Source of the DNA: JBGCFO01 sp045106955 | GTDB taxonomy: Bacteria > Pseudomonadota > Alphaproteobacteria > Rickettsiales > Rickettsiaceae | Assembly: GCA_045106955.1 (NCBI GenBank) | Contig: JBGCFO010000010.1 | Coordinates: 1-42,977, forward strand | Direction: 5' to 3' | DNA length: 42,977 bases | In this document: piece by piece, positions 16,985-25,799 of the stretch | How positions within the stretch are numbered: the stretch's first letter is position 1 | How the letters are laid out: each line of letters opens with the position of its first letter | Made by a program: the position numbers and the translations under genes | The notes under the pieces: model-generated | Told to the model about the DNA's origin: nothing | Seen by the model: only the letters and a program-made list of their open reading frames with translations | Database searches by the model: none

Positions 16985-17972
16985 AATCTATTACTAATTG
17001 CACATTATCCGTAGGCGTTTCTGGCAAAATACCATGACCTAAATTAAATATGAAATTTTTGCCATGTAATTGTTCCATGATATCGTTAACTTTTTTTATT
17101 ATTAATTCACTCGAAGATAATAATGTAATTGGATCTAAATTGCCCTGAACAACAATTTTCTTACTCCATTTAGCCATGACGTCTATCGGCACAAATTGAT
17201 CTACGCCTATAATATCTATCTTTGTACGATTAATGTAATCTTCGTATAAAAATCCAGAACATCTTGGAAATCCGATTACTGGAATGTTTGGATATTCCTT
17301 CTTAATTGCTTCTACGATATGCGTAGTTGGATTGATGACGAATTCAAAATACTCATCTCCAGAAAGCATTCCAGCCCAAGAATCAAATATCTGCAGGACA
17401 TCTGCTCCAGCTTTAATCTGGCCCAGTAAATGTTGAATTGTATGCTGAGTGATGAAATCTATCAAATTTTTAACTAAATCTCTATCTTGATAAATCAATT
17501 TTTTACTTGATATAAATTTCTTGCTAGAGCCTCCTTCAAGCAAGTAGCTGCAAACTGTCCATGGAGCCCCTGCAAAGCCAATCAAAGACTTATCTTTAGG
17601 AAGTTTTGCTCTCACATTGTTAATAGCTTCATACACTTTTTGCAAATTACCTATTCTTCTTAGATCAAACCGCGCCATATCATCTTGTGATTTAAACTGG
17701 CGTAATACTGGTCCTACTTCTTTTTCAAATGTTACATCCCAACCTAAGGAATGAGGCAGAACTAAAATATCTGAAAATATAATCGCAGCATCAAAATCAA
17801 AACGCTGTATTGGCTCTAAAGTAACAGTAGATGCCATAACTGGATCGTAGCATAAATCTAAAAAGCTATTAACAGACAATCTAATTTTTCTATATCCATC
17901 GAGGTACCTACCAGCTTGACGCATAAACCATATTGGAATGGTGTCGTTGCTAGATCTATTAAAAATTCCCAT
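16962..17972 (-). CDS. hemE: Uroporphyrinogen decarboxylase
   Basis: Converts uroporphyrinogen III to coproporphyrinogen III. The protein has 336 residues. The signature IPIWFMRQAGRYLDGYR near residue 12 holds the substrate-binding Arg residues. FSDIL supplies the catalytic Asp, and GFAGAPWTVCSYLLEGGSS and FNLGHGILPETP are conserved. It overlaps hemH and begins seven bases after the licD-like gene, so all three may share a transcript. In several alphaproteobacteria hemE lies near the replication origin, as here (about 10 kb away). Confidence 0.97.
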   Translation of the reverse strand: MGIFNRSSNDTIPIWFMRQAGRYLDGYRKIRLSVNSFLDLCYDPVMASTVTLEPIQRFDFDAAIIFSDILVLPHSLGWDVTFEKEVGPVLRQFKSQDDMARFDLRRIGNLQKVYEAINNVRAKLPKDKSLIGFAGAPWTVCSYLLEGGSSKKFISSKKLIYQDRDLVKNLIDFITQHTIQHLLGQIKAGADVLQIFDSWAGMLSGDEYFEFVINPTTHIVEAIKKEYPNIPVIGFPRCSGFLYEDYINRTKIDIIGVDQFVPIDVMAKWSKKIVVQGNLDPITLLSSSELIIKKVNDIMEQLHGKNFIFNLGHGILPETPTDNVQLVIDYVRKFKK

Positions 17973-17979
17973 GTTTCAC

Positions 17980-18819
17980 CTACCAACAACCAAGATGATA
18001 AGAATATCCAAAATCATTTGGTAAATCATTGTAATTTTGACCGTACCTCCTTTTAAGAAAAGTATCAACATTATTTGGTACAAAAAACTCATACCCTTCA
18101 AAAACATGTTTTTTTAAAGGAAATACATCTGTAAAATTAAAATATGAATCATCTGGACTGTCTTTTCCTGACATACGAGTCACACGAGTCATGACCATAT
18201 AGTTATCAAGATCATCAGATGGTCTTGATTGCTTTATTTGATCGAAACGATCTAAAATCTTGTTTTTTACGTATGATCTATTAAATGTTTTTAAGAAATT
18301 CATCCAGTAAATATACCTAGATTGATCATTAAAATCATTTTTTGAAATAAAAACATGACTAAAAATATCAAATGAACCAAATTTATTTGTAAAAAACCAC
18401 AAAAATTGCTTTTGATCCCCATGTTGAGGTTCTAAACTTATGCCATAAGATGGGTCCTGAGCGAGGTTTTTTAACTTCATTAAATTCTCTTCTGTCATTC
18501 CAATATCAACATCATCATCCCATGGTATGAAGCCATTATGACGTGCAGCGCCCAATAATGTCCCGTAATCTAGCCAATACTCTACATCATGCTCTTTAGC
18601 AAATTTATCAAATTCTACAAGTGTTTTTAATAAAGAAACTTGTTCTGTTCGTACTCTTCCTTGAGCTTTTGGAATATTTTCAATTCCACCACTCAAATTT
18701 TTAATTATAAATTTATTTTGACCATGTAATAATTTTACCTCGTTAGATAAGTTCTTAATTGAGATAAATCCATATATTAAAGCAAATGCAATTAAAGAAT
18801 TAAATGCAAAACGGACCAT
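17980..18819 (-). CDS. Membrane-anchored LicD-family phosphotransferase
   Basis: 279 residues. The first 20 residues are a hydrophobic signal or anchor (MVRFAFNSLIAFALIYGF). The LicD core follows: VEYWLDYGTLLGAARHNGFI then PWDDDVDIGM, with the metal-binding acidic cluster at 101-105. The family transfers phosphocholine or related groups to glycans, and eukaryotic relatives of the fold (fukutin type) work in the secretory pathway. The anchor is unusual for bacterial LicD proteins, which are mostly cytoplasmic. The gene sits seven bases before hemE. No choline kinase or CDP-choline gene is nearby, so the donor is unknown. Confidence 0.85.
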   Translation of the reverse strand: MVRFAFNSLIAFALIYGFISIKNLSNEVKLLHGQNKFIIKNLSGGIENIPKAQGRVRTEQVSLLKTLVEFDKFAKEHDVEYWLDYGTLLGAARHNGFIPWDDDVDIGMTEENLMKLKNLAQDPSYGISLEPQHGDQKQFLWFFTNKFGSFDIFSHVFISKNDFNDQSRYIYWMNFLKTFNRSYVKNKILDRFDQIKQSRPSDDLDNYMVMTRVTRMSGKDSPDDSYFNFTDVFPLKKHVFEGYEFFVPNNVDTFLKRRYGQNYNDLPNDFGYSYHLGCW

Positions 18820-18917
18820 TCTAATAATTTTCTAATAATTAATCAGTTTCAACTAAGAAAATACATGATTTTAGAAAAATTTCAAAGGTTAAATAAAATA
18901 AAAAATTCCAAATCCTA

Positions 18918-20930
18918 TTATAACAATGTACATGATGCGCAAGTATCAGCATGTTTTATAGCCAAAGCTTCTGCTTCTACAATAATATATGAATCTAATG
19001 CAGATTCAATGCAACTTGATAATACATTCTCTAGCATGGATGTTATGCTATCGCTGTTAAATATTTCATCAAGATGATTCATGCTCTCATACATTTCTTC
19101 AAATCTGTTAATTAGAGATGATTTTTGGTTTAAACTAGATTCTATAAATCTATTTGAAATGTTTTGATGTGGTTTTAGATTGATATCAATTATCTTATTT
19201 TGCATTTGAAAGATCTGAGGTATCGGTATGCCATCATCATACATTGCATTAAATAAGTTGGCATTTAATTGCTGCATCACTTTATAATATTCATCTTTGT
19301 TATTAATTATATATTCGTACAACCCAAGCTTTTGACCTTCTGATAGATTATCAAAAGCAGTTAATAAATAATTCATACATTGAGAATAATCATCATCTTG
19401 CTCTTCATTGATGCTGCCATATTCTGGGTGCATTATATCTATTATGCTTAATAACTTTACAATGACTCCGTGAGCAAAACTTGCACCACCATTGTTATAC
19501 ATAGTAAACGCATCAAGAATTTCAGATAAAATAGTAATAATATTATCATGTAACCATTCTTCCTGTTTACTTTGATCGACATTACAAAAATCATGTTTAA
19601 TATAGCCAAATATTTTATTTAACACATCTTGAAAAGAAATCTCTCTATCGTTAATATTAGTGCGATTATTACTGAATAATTCCATTGCTTTTAATAATGT
19701 TTCAGCTAACTTAATTGTATCAAGATTTGTTCGTGCATTTTCCTTACAAATAATTGTCTCTAATGTTCTACAAGAAGAAGATCCGGGACATTCTTTAAAT
19801 TTGCATTGATATAATTTATCAATGCATTTAGCGAGTTGCATCATAAATGTATCATTAATATTTAACAATACTCCACTTGGTAATTGGAATTGTCGCTCTC
19901 CTGTATCACAATAAGACGCAATTTCTTGGATCAATGTTTGTAAAAAAACATCAGCATCAACAAATGATATATCTTCTTGGGATGTGATTCTGTCAATCAA
20001 TCTTGCATAATGTAAATCTACAGTTGTGCTATGAGTGGATTGAGCATTACCTGAAATTTTTGTTAACTCTGATTCTAAAAATTCTTCTGTATTTAGACCT
20101 TGTCTTGCGAAAAACAGAATATCAGCATCGCTCATACAGCATCTGATTGCAATAGGATAATGACCAACTTTGTGATTAATATCAAAAATAGGTAAACCAT
20201 CATCGTATTTAAGTGTCAATACACTTTTGATTAATTCAATGCTATCTGAAAGATAGAAGTCAAAATGAATTGCAAGAGCATCTTGTATTTTGTTTGTATC
20301 ATAATCAATATTTAATTTTCTGCATGCACATAAAATTAATCTCAATGATTCGTGATCATTTTGCGAAATCAGTTTCATTAACAATTTCTTATTAAGAAGA
20401 CCTTCTTCTTCAAGCATTGCTTGCACTTCTTCTTCTGGGATATTTTCTAACAATAATTTTAGTATTTCAGTATTACAAGATAACTCACGTAGATTCTCAT
20501 CCCTTGAGAACAAATAATCATTGTTAATGATAGATCGAAAATGTTCAGTAGATAGATACTTAGCAAGTTTTGTAATTAACTCTGGATTGGCATCTTTAAT
20601 TACTATAAGTCTTAAAATAGATATATTAGAAATTGTTTGATCTCTTTGCTCTGCGCTCATACGTTGCATTACGCAATCAAATAATTCTGGATGAATTGTA
20701 AAAATATCAATAATTTTGTAAAAAAAATTCTCGTTATATTTACCTAAAAAACATTCTAATTGCTTTTGGGAAATATTTTCTATTACTATTTTGACGATTT
20801 CTATTTCTTCATGTTCATTATTTATTAATTCTTTCAATTGATTATTTTTGATACTACGTATTTTGCGTTGTAATTTTGATTGATCGCCTCTGTGCATTAA
20901 GTTAATCAAATTTGCTATTAATTCTTGCAT
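18918..20930 (-). CDS. Large unknown protein ending in a CaaX-like box (CTLL)
   Basis: 670 residues, not recognised. It looks almost wholly alpha-helical, with repeated leucine- and glutamate-rich helix pairs over the first 250 residues (for example HPELFDCVMQRM, NPELITKLAKYL, NTEILKLLLENIPEEE), which could be degenerate helical repeats. There is no signal peptide or membrane segment. A cysteine-rich patch lies in the middle (about CKFKECPGSSSC). The last four residues are Cys-Thr-Leu-Leu, preceded by another Cys three residues earlier (CASCTLL). C-aliphatic-aliphatic-Leu is the substrate form of eukaryotic geranylgeranyltransferase I. This suggests a protein delivered into a eukaryotic host and lipidated there, but a chance C-terminus is possible. 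Confidence 0.7.
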   Translation of the reverse strand: MQELIANLINLMHRGDQSKLQRKIRSIKNNQLKELINNEHEEIEIVKIVIENISQKQLECFLGKYNENFFYKIIDIFTIHPELFDCVMQRMSAEQRDQTISNISILRLIVIKDANPELITKLAKYLSTEHFRSIINNDYLFSRDENLRELSCNTEILKLLLENIPEEEVQAMLEEEGLLNKKLLMKLISQNDHESLRLILCACRKLNIDYDTNKIQDALAIHFDFYLSDSIELIKSVLTLKYDDGLPIFDINHKVGHYPIAIRCCMSDADILFFARQGLNTEEFLESELTKISGNAQSTHSTTVDLHYARLIDRITSQEDISFVDADVFLQTLIQEIASYCDTGERQFQLPSGVLLNINDTFMMQLAKCIDKLYQCKFKECPGSSSCRTLETIICKENARTNLDTIKLAETLLKAMELFSNNRTNINDREISFQDVLNKIFGYIKHDFCNVDQSKQEEWLHDNIITILSEILDAFTMYNNGGASFAHGVIVKLLSIIDIMHPEYGSINEEQDDDYSQCMNYLLTAFDNLSEGQKLGLYEYIINNKDEYYKVMQQLNANLFNAMYDDGIPIPQIFQMQNKIIDINLKPHQNISNRFIESSLNQKSSLINRFEEMYESMNHLDEIFNSDSITSMLENVLSSCIESALDSYIIVEAEALAIKHADTCASCTLL

Positions 20931-21015
20931 TTTATTTAATATTATTTAATAAAATTGCAATAATACAGGAACAAAGTTAAGGAATATATGATCCATTTTA
21001 TCAAACCTCATAGCA

Positions 21016-21114
21016 TTACCTATCTTTCGTTTTGAGTCCTTTAACAATGGTTATTTTTTTTAATGCGCGAAAAAAGCTTTCAGCAAATGCATTATTTAAA
21101 GCTAAATTTAATGC
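21016..21114 (-). pseudogene. Short remnant of an IS3-like transposase C-terminus
   Basis: In one minus-strand frame ending at TAA (21016-21018) the residues read LNNAFAESFFRALKK, close to the conserved DNA.AESF...LK segment around the catalytic Glu of IS3-type integrase domains. Only about 33 codons remain and there is no start. It fills the gap between fabF and the 670-residue protein gene and is most likely decayed insertion-sequence debris. Confidence 0.45.
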
Positions 21115-21122
21115 CTAAAATA

Positions 21123-22382
21123 TTAAATACGACTAAAAATAAGACTTGCATTTGTACCGCCAAATCCAAATGAATTTGACAACGCAGCTTTCACATTACA
21201 TTGTCTTGAGTGGTAAGGAACTAAATCTATCTTAGATGGTTCAGGATTATCTAGATTTAAAGTGCCTGGCACTACATTATCTCGAATAGCAAGAATCGAT
21301 ATAATCGCCTCTATAGCGCCTGCTGCACCAAGTAAATGACCAGTTGCGCCTTTGGTAGAAGACATTAAAACTTTTGAATGATTTTGTTGTTCAACAAACA
21401 ATTTTTCTACAGCTTGCAACTCAACCTTGTCTCCAATTGGAGTAGAAGTAGCATGAGCATTAATATAATTTATATCTGTAATATCAATATTTGCATCACG
21501 AATTGCAGCTTGCATCGAACGAATTGCGCTACTACCGTCTGGAGCAGGGGCTGTAATATGATACGCATCTGAGGTTGAGCCATATCCAATAAGCTCTCCA
21601 TAAATTTTTGCAGATCTCTTTTTAGCATGCTCTAATTCTTCAAGAACCAATATTCCAGCGCCTTCACTCATAACAAAGCCATCTCTATCTAAGTCCCAAG
21701 GTCTTGATGCTTGACTTGGATTCTCATTTCTCGTAGATAAAGCTTTAAGCGCGCTAAAACCGGCAAGTCCTACTGGAGTAATTGGAGCTTCCGTCCCTCC
21801 AGTGATTGCAACATCAACATGACCATATCTAATCATATTCATTGCATCTCCTATTGCGTTAGTAGCGCTAGCGCAAGCAGTTACTACAGATTGATTTGGA
21901 CCTTTAAACCCATATTTAATTCCAATATGCCCTGGTAATAAATTAATCAATGCGGCTGGAATAAAATATGGTGTGACCTTGGAGTTAGTAGAATTACTCA
22001 AGCTAATTGATGTGGATTCAATAATTTTAAGACCGCCGATGCCAGAACCTATAACAACAGCAGTTCTAAAGGCTTCATCTTCGTCTCGAGGAGTAAAACC
22101 GCTATCTTTTATTGCACAATCCGCTGCAACTAAGCCGTATTGAATAAATAAATCCATTTTTTTTATGTTGCGTGGATCAATAATGTGCTTAGCATTAAAG
22201 CCGCTATCTTGAGAACAATCAACAACGCCACCTATCCTTACTGGAAAGCTTTGGGTATCAAATTTATCTATTGTTTTTATTGCAGATTGGCCATCTAATA
22301 ATTTAGACCAAAATTCTTCAACGTCAAAACCTAGAGATGTTACACAACCAAGGCCTGTGACTACAACTCGCCTTCTAGACAT
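21123..22382 (-). CDS. fabF: 3-oxoacyl-ACP synthase II
   Basis: Elongates acyl-ACP with malonyl-ACP in type II fatty acid synthesis. The 419-residue protein starts with RRVVVTGLGCVTSLG. The active-site Cys lies in VVTACASATNAIGDAM, the two catalytic His in INAHATSTPIGD and KGATGHLLGAAGA, and NSFGFGGTNASL closes the C-terminus. It begins three bases after acpP, the usual acpP-fabF pairing. Confidence 0.97.
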   Translation of the reverse strand: MSRRRVVVTGLGCVTSLGFDVEEFWSKLLDGQSAIKTIDKFDTQSFPVRIGGVVDCSQDSGFNAKHIIDPRNIKKMDLFIQYGLVAADCAIKDSGFTPRDEDEAFRTAVVIGSGIGGLKIIESTSISLSNSTNSKVTPYFIPAALINLLPGHIGIKYGFKGPNQSVVTACASATNAIGDAMNMIRYGHVDVAITGGTEAPITPVGLAGFSALKALSTRNENPSQASRPWDLDRDGFVMSEGAGILVLEELEHAKKRSAKIYGELIGYGSTSDAYHITAPAPDGSSAIRSMQAAIRDANIDITDINYINAHATSTPIGDKVELQAVEKLFVEQQNHSKVLMSSTKGATGHLLGAAGAIEAIISILAIRDNVVPGTLNLDNPEPSKIDLVPYHSRQCNVKAALSNSFGFGGTNASLIFSRI

Positions 22383-22385
22383 GTT

Positions 22386-22634
22386 TTAAGCTGTTACTTT
22401 CTGTTGGATATAATCTACGACTTGTTTCACATTTGCAAGAGTGCTAGCTTGATTATCTGGTATTTCAATATCAAATGTCGCTTCTATGTTCATAATCAAT
22501 TCTACTAAATCTAAACTATCAGCAGAAAGATCGTTTGTAAAATTTGATTCTAAAGTAACCTTATTCGCATCTTGACTTAAGGTCTTTGCAATAATCGCTA
22601 TTACTTTCTTTTCTAAATCGCTTGTATCTGACAT
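22386..22634 (-). CDS. acpP: Acyl carrier protein
   Basis: Carries growing acyl chains on a phosphopantetheine arm. The start is ATG at 22634: a strong Shine-Dalgarno GGAGG lies just upstream, overlapping an in-frame TTG at 22646 that would otherwise give four extra residues. The 82-residue product is acidic and has the modification motif ADSLDLVEL with Ser40. It sits between fabG and fabF in a fatty acid gene group transcribed after recA. Confidence 0.97.
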   Translation of the reverse strand: MSDTSDLEKKVIAIIAKTLSQDANKVTLESNFTNDLSADSLDLVELIMNIEATFDIEIPDNQASTLANVKQVVDYIQQKVTA

Positions 22635-22646
22635 AAAAACCTCCAA
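22635..22646 (-). promoter_or_regulatory. Strong ribosome-binding site of acpP
   Basis: Read on the minus strand the bases are TTGGAGGTTTTT followed by ATG. The perfect GGAGG core, well above the average of this window, fits the high expression expected of acyl carrier protein and fixes the start codon. Confidence 0.75.
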
Positions 22647-22719
22647 TAAATAAATTTTTTATGATATTAAACTAAATTATAAATAAACATTATTAAATTT
22701 GATGACATTAGATATCATT

Positions 22720-23445
22720 TTAAACCATCAACATTCCTCCATTGACATGAATAGTTTGTCCGGTAATATAAGACGACTCGTCACTTGCTAAGAACGCCAC
22801 GACGTTAGCCACATCTTCAGGTTTACCTAAAGTTTTACTAGCAATTCTTTGTTTGATAGTATCAATTTGAACATCATTCAATTGATCTGTCATATTAGAA
22901 GCAATAAAACCAGGAGCAACAGCATTAATAGTAATTCCTCTAGTTGCTGTTTCATACGCTAAAGATTTAGTCATTCCGATCAAACCAGCCTTAGACGCTG
23001 CATAATTTGCCTGACCTGGATTGCCTGTCACACCAACAATTGATGCAATATTTATTATACGACCATATCTTTTTTTCATCATCTTCTTTATAGCTCCCCT
23101 ATTGAGAGTAAAACTAGATTTTAAATTTACATCCAAAACATCACTAAACATTTCATCTGTCATTTTAATAGACAACATATCCTTAGTGATACCAGCGTTA
23201 CACACAAGTATATCAAGATCTTCGATATTTTCAATTAAGTTATTACAGCTTACTGGATCCCTTAAATCGCAAGGTGATACAACATAATTATCTCCTAATT
23301 CCTTTCCTAAATCTTCAAGTTTTTGGATATTAGTACCGCTAATAATAACATGAGCTCCTAATTTATGCAAAATTCTTGCAATTGCTCCTCCAATACTTCC
23401 GCTAGCACCAGTAACCAATGCTGTTTTATTTGTTAAATTAATCAT
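22720..23445 (-). CDS. fabG: 3-oxoacyl-ACP reductase
   Basis: NADPH-dependent short-chain dehydrogenase that reduces 3-oxoacyl-ACP in fatty acid elongation. The 241-residue protein has the cofactor loop TGASGSIGGAIA (12-23), the CNAG segment in LVCNAGIT, the catalytic Ser in INIASIVG and the Y-x3-K pair in YAASKAG. The C-terminus ends in ITGQTIHVNGGM as in FabG proteins. Its start overlaps the end of recA by eight bases. Confidence 0.96.
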   Translation of the reverse strand: MINLTNKTALVTGASGSIGGAIARILHKLGAHVIISGTNIQKLEDLGKELGDNYVVSPCDLRDPVSCNNLIENIEDLDILVCNAGITKDMLSIKMTDEMFSDVLDVNLKSSFTLNRGAIKKMMKKRYGRIINIASIVGVTGNPGQANYAASKAGLIGMTKSLAYETATRGITINAVAPGFIASNMTDQLNDVQIDTIKQRIASKTLGKPEDVANVVAFLASDESSYITGQTIHVNGGMLMV

Positions 23446-24457
23446 TTGCTGCTTTCAAATCTATATCAACTTTTTCTTGCTCAATATTCATATTCTTAAC
23501 TTTTGCAGTAATTTCTTCCATAATTTTAGGGTTATTAGATAAATATAATTTTACATTTTCACGTCCTTGTCCCATTTTACTGCCATTATAAGAAAACCAA
23601 GCTCCAGATTTTTCTATAATATCCAATGCAACAGCTATATCTATCAGCTCTCCTTCCTTAGAAATTCCAGCGCCGTACATAATATCAAAATCTACCACTC
23701 TAAATGGAGGAGCTACCTTATTCTTTACAATTTTCACTCTTGTGCTATTCCCTACAACCTCATCTTTGTCCTTGATTTGACCAACTCGTCTGATATCAAG
23801 CCTTACTGAAGCATAAAATTTTAAAGCATTACCCCCAGTAGTAGTTTCAGGACTGCCAAACATAACACCAATCTTCATTCTAATTTGATTAATAAAAATA
23901 ATTATAGCATTAGTTTTAGCAATAGATGATGTTAACTTTCTTAACGCTTGACTCATTAAGCGCGCCTGAAGACCCATATGAGAATCGCCCATTTCTCCTT
24001 CGATTTCTGCCTTTGGAACTAATGCAGCTACGCTATCTACAACAATCAAATCAATTGCGCCAGATCTCACAAGAGTGTCTGTAATCTCTAATGCTTGTTC
24101 ACCATTATCTGGTTGAGATATGATTAAATCATCAATATTTACATTGAGCTTCTTTGCGTAAATAGGATCCAAAGCATGCTCAGCATCAATAAATGCACAA
24201 GTGCCACCAGCTTTTTGAGCTTCAGAAATTGCATGTAAGGTCAATGTAGTCTTGCCAGAGCTTTCTGGTCCAAAAATTTCTATCACTCTACCGCGAGGCA
24301 GCCCTCCAATTCCAAGAGCTGTATCAAGCCCTAAAGATCCAGTTGAAATTGATTCGATATTCATAATAGGATTTTGACCAAGCTTCATAATAGAGCCCTT
24401 GCCATAATTTTTTTCTATTTGCCCAAGAGCAGCTGCTAACGCTTTTTCTTTATCCAT
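23438..24457 (-). CDS. recA: Recombinase RecA
   Basis: Forms ATP-dependent filaments on single-stranded DNA for homologous recombination and repair. The 339-residue protein has Walker A GPESSGKTT (63-71), LIVVDSVAALVPKAEIEGEMGD with Walker B and the start of loop L1, and IFINQIRMKIGVMFGSPETTTGG for loop L2. It leads a recA-fabG-acpP-fabF gene run, and overlaps fabG by eight bases. I found no clear alphaproteobacterial GTTC-N7-GTTC SOS operator upstream. Confidence 0.98.
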   Translation of the reverse strand: MDKEKALAAALGQIEKNYGKGSIMKLGQNPIMNIESISTGSLGLDTALGIGGLPRGRVIEIFGPESSGKTTLTLHAISEAQKAGGTCAFIDAEHALDPIYAKKLNVNIDDLIISQPDNGEQALEITDTLVRSGAIDLIVVDSVAALVPKAEIEGEMGDSHMGLQARLMSQALRKLTSSIAKTNAIIIFINQIRMKIGVMFGSPETTTGGNALKFYASVRLDIRRVGQIKDKDEVVGNSTRVKIVKNKVAPPFRVVDFDIMYGAGISKEGELIDIAVALDIIEKSGAWFSYNGSKMGQGRENVKLYLSNNPKIMEEITAKVKNMNIEQEKVDIDLKAAND

Positions 24458-24796
24458 AAAATTAATATTTTTTATAAAATAGTGATTAAGTTCAAACTAA
24501 CGTAACACATATTTAAAATTTAAAACAGTTTATACCATCCTAATGTAATATCATCAAGTATAAATTTATATATCACAACTAATAAGTTATTAATAACAAA
24601 GATCATTAGACAGCTATAGATGAGTACAATAAACATATTAGAAGCAATTATACTATGTTTTTTTAAATTACATTTAATCTCTAGATAAATAATTATCAAT
24701 TGACAAAAATTTATTTATTGACAAATAGTATCAATATTCATTATCATTTTACTTCAATTTCAAATTATTGAATACTTATAAAAAATTGATAAATCT
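24458..24796. promoter_or_regulatory. Divergent intergenic region recA / pdhA with putative pdh promoter
   Basis: There is no gene on either strand. For the rightward pdh operon, TTGACA (24718-24723) and TATCAT (24742-24747) are separated by 18 bases, a near-consensus sigma-70 promoter; a second TTGACA lies 20 bases upstream. Transcription would start near 24755, about 40 bases before pdhA. The leftward side toward recA is AT-rich without a clear promoter or SOS box. Confidence 0.5.
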
Positions 24797-25783
24797 ATGA
24801 GTATTGAAAAGAATAAACTTCCTTTAAGTAAGTCTCAGTATATTCAGGCATATAAAGATATGTTGTTATTGCGTAGATTTGAGGAACGTTGCGGTCAACT
24901 CTATAGCATGGGATTAATTGGTGGATTTTGTCATTTATATATTGGCCAAGAAGCAGTAGCAGCGGGGGTACAACTTGCTAAGGATGAGAATGATCCAATG
25001 ATAACAAGTTACAGATGTCACGGACATGCAATTCTATCTGGCGTAGATCCAAAGCATGTATTAGCTGAATTACTTGGTAAAGAAACTGGGTCATCTAAAG
25101 GCAAAGGCGGTTCTATGCATTTATTTAATACAAAAGGGCATTTTTATGGTGGACATGGTATAGTTGGAGCGCAAGTTTCACTTGGTACAGGCATTGCATT
25201 TGCAGAGCAATATAAAGAAACAAATAATGTATGCTTTGTCTTTTTAGGAGATGGAGCAATAAATCAAGGTCAAGTATATGAGTCATGGAATATGGCTGCT
25301 ATGTGGAAGCTTCCAGCTGTATATATTATTGAAAATAATGAATATTCTATGGGTACGTCCGTTGCAAGATCAACATCTGTAACAGATTTATATAAAAAAG
25401 GATCTTCTTTAGGAATTCCAGGTTATCAAATTAATGGAATGGATGTATGCGAAGTATATTCCGCTGTAAAACAAGCCGCAGAGTTTGTACGCAAAGGCAA
25501 TGGTCCAATTATTTTAGAAATGAAAACATATCGATACAGAGGCCATTCAATGTCTGATCCAGCTAAGTATCGTACCCAAGAGGAAGTAAAGCACTACAAA
25601 GATGATTTAGATCCAATTATTTTTATAAAAAATTCTATGATAAATCAAAAATACATCGATGATAAGAGTCTAGATAAAATTGATGAAGAAATGGCTCAAT
25701 TGATGAAAGGGATAATTGAATTTGCTAAAGAATCTAAATCACCAGATTCAAACTCTTTATATCAAGATGTTTATGTTGAATAA
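24797..25783 (+). CDS. pdhA: Pyruvate dehydrogenase E1 alpha subunit
   Basis: Binds thiamine diphosphate and decarboxylates pyruvate in the pyruvate dehydrogenase complex. At 328 residues it is typical of the alpha2beta2 form. The TPP motif starts with GDGAINQGQVYESWNMAA (151-168) and ends with ENN (179-181). HLYIGQEAVAAG, SYRCHGHA and YRYRGHSMSDPAKYR, the segment phosphorylated in mitochondrial homologues, are conserved. It heads the operon pdhA-pdhB-pdhC-lpdA. Confidence 0.97.
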   Translation: MSIEKNKLPLSKSQYIQAYKDMLLLRRFEERCGQLYSMGLIGGFCHLYIGQEAVAAGVQLAKDENDPMITSYRCHGHAILSGVDPKHVLAELLGKETGSSKGKGGSMHLFNTKGHFYGGHGIVGAQVSLGTGIAFAEQYKETNNVCFVFLGDGAINQGQVYESWNMAAMWKLPAVYIIENNEYSMGTSVARSTSVTDLYKKGSSLGIPGYQINGMDVCEVYSAVKQAAEFVRKGNGPIILEMKTYRYRGHSMSDPAKYRTQEEVKHYKDDLDPIIFIKNSMINQKYIDDKSLDKIDEEMAQLMKGIIEFAKESKSPDSNSLYQDVYVE

Positions 25784-25799
25784 ATAATTAAAAAAAGAT

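Noticed and set aside
24458..24560. Possible SOS operator upstream of recA
   Set aside because: A single GTTC occurs but no second GTTC at seven bases spacing, so the alphaproteobacterial LexA site is not supported.
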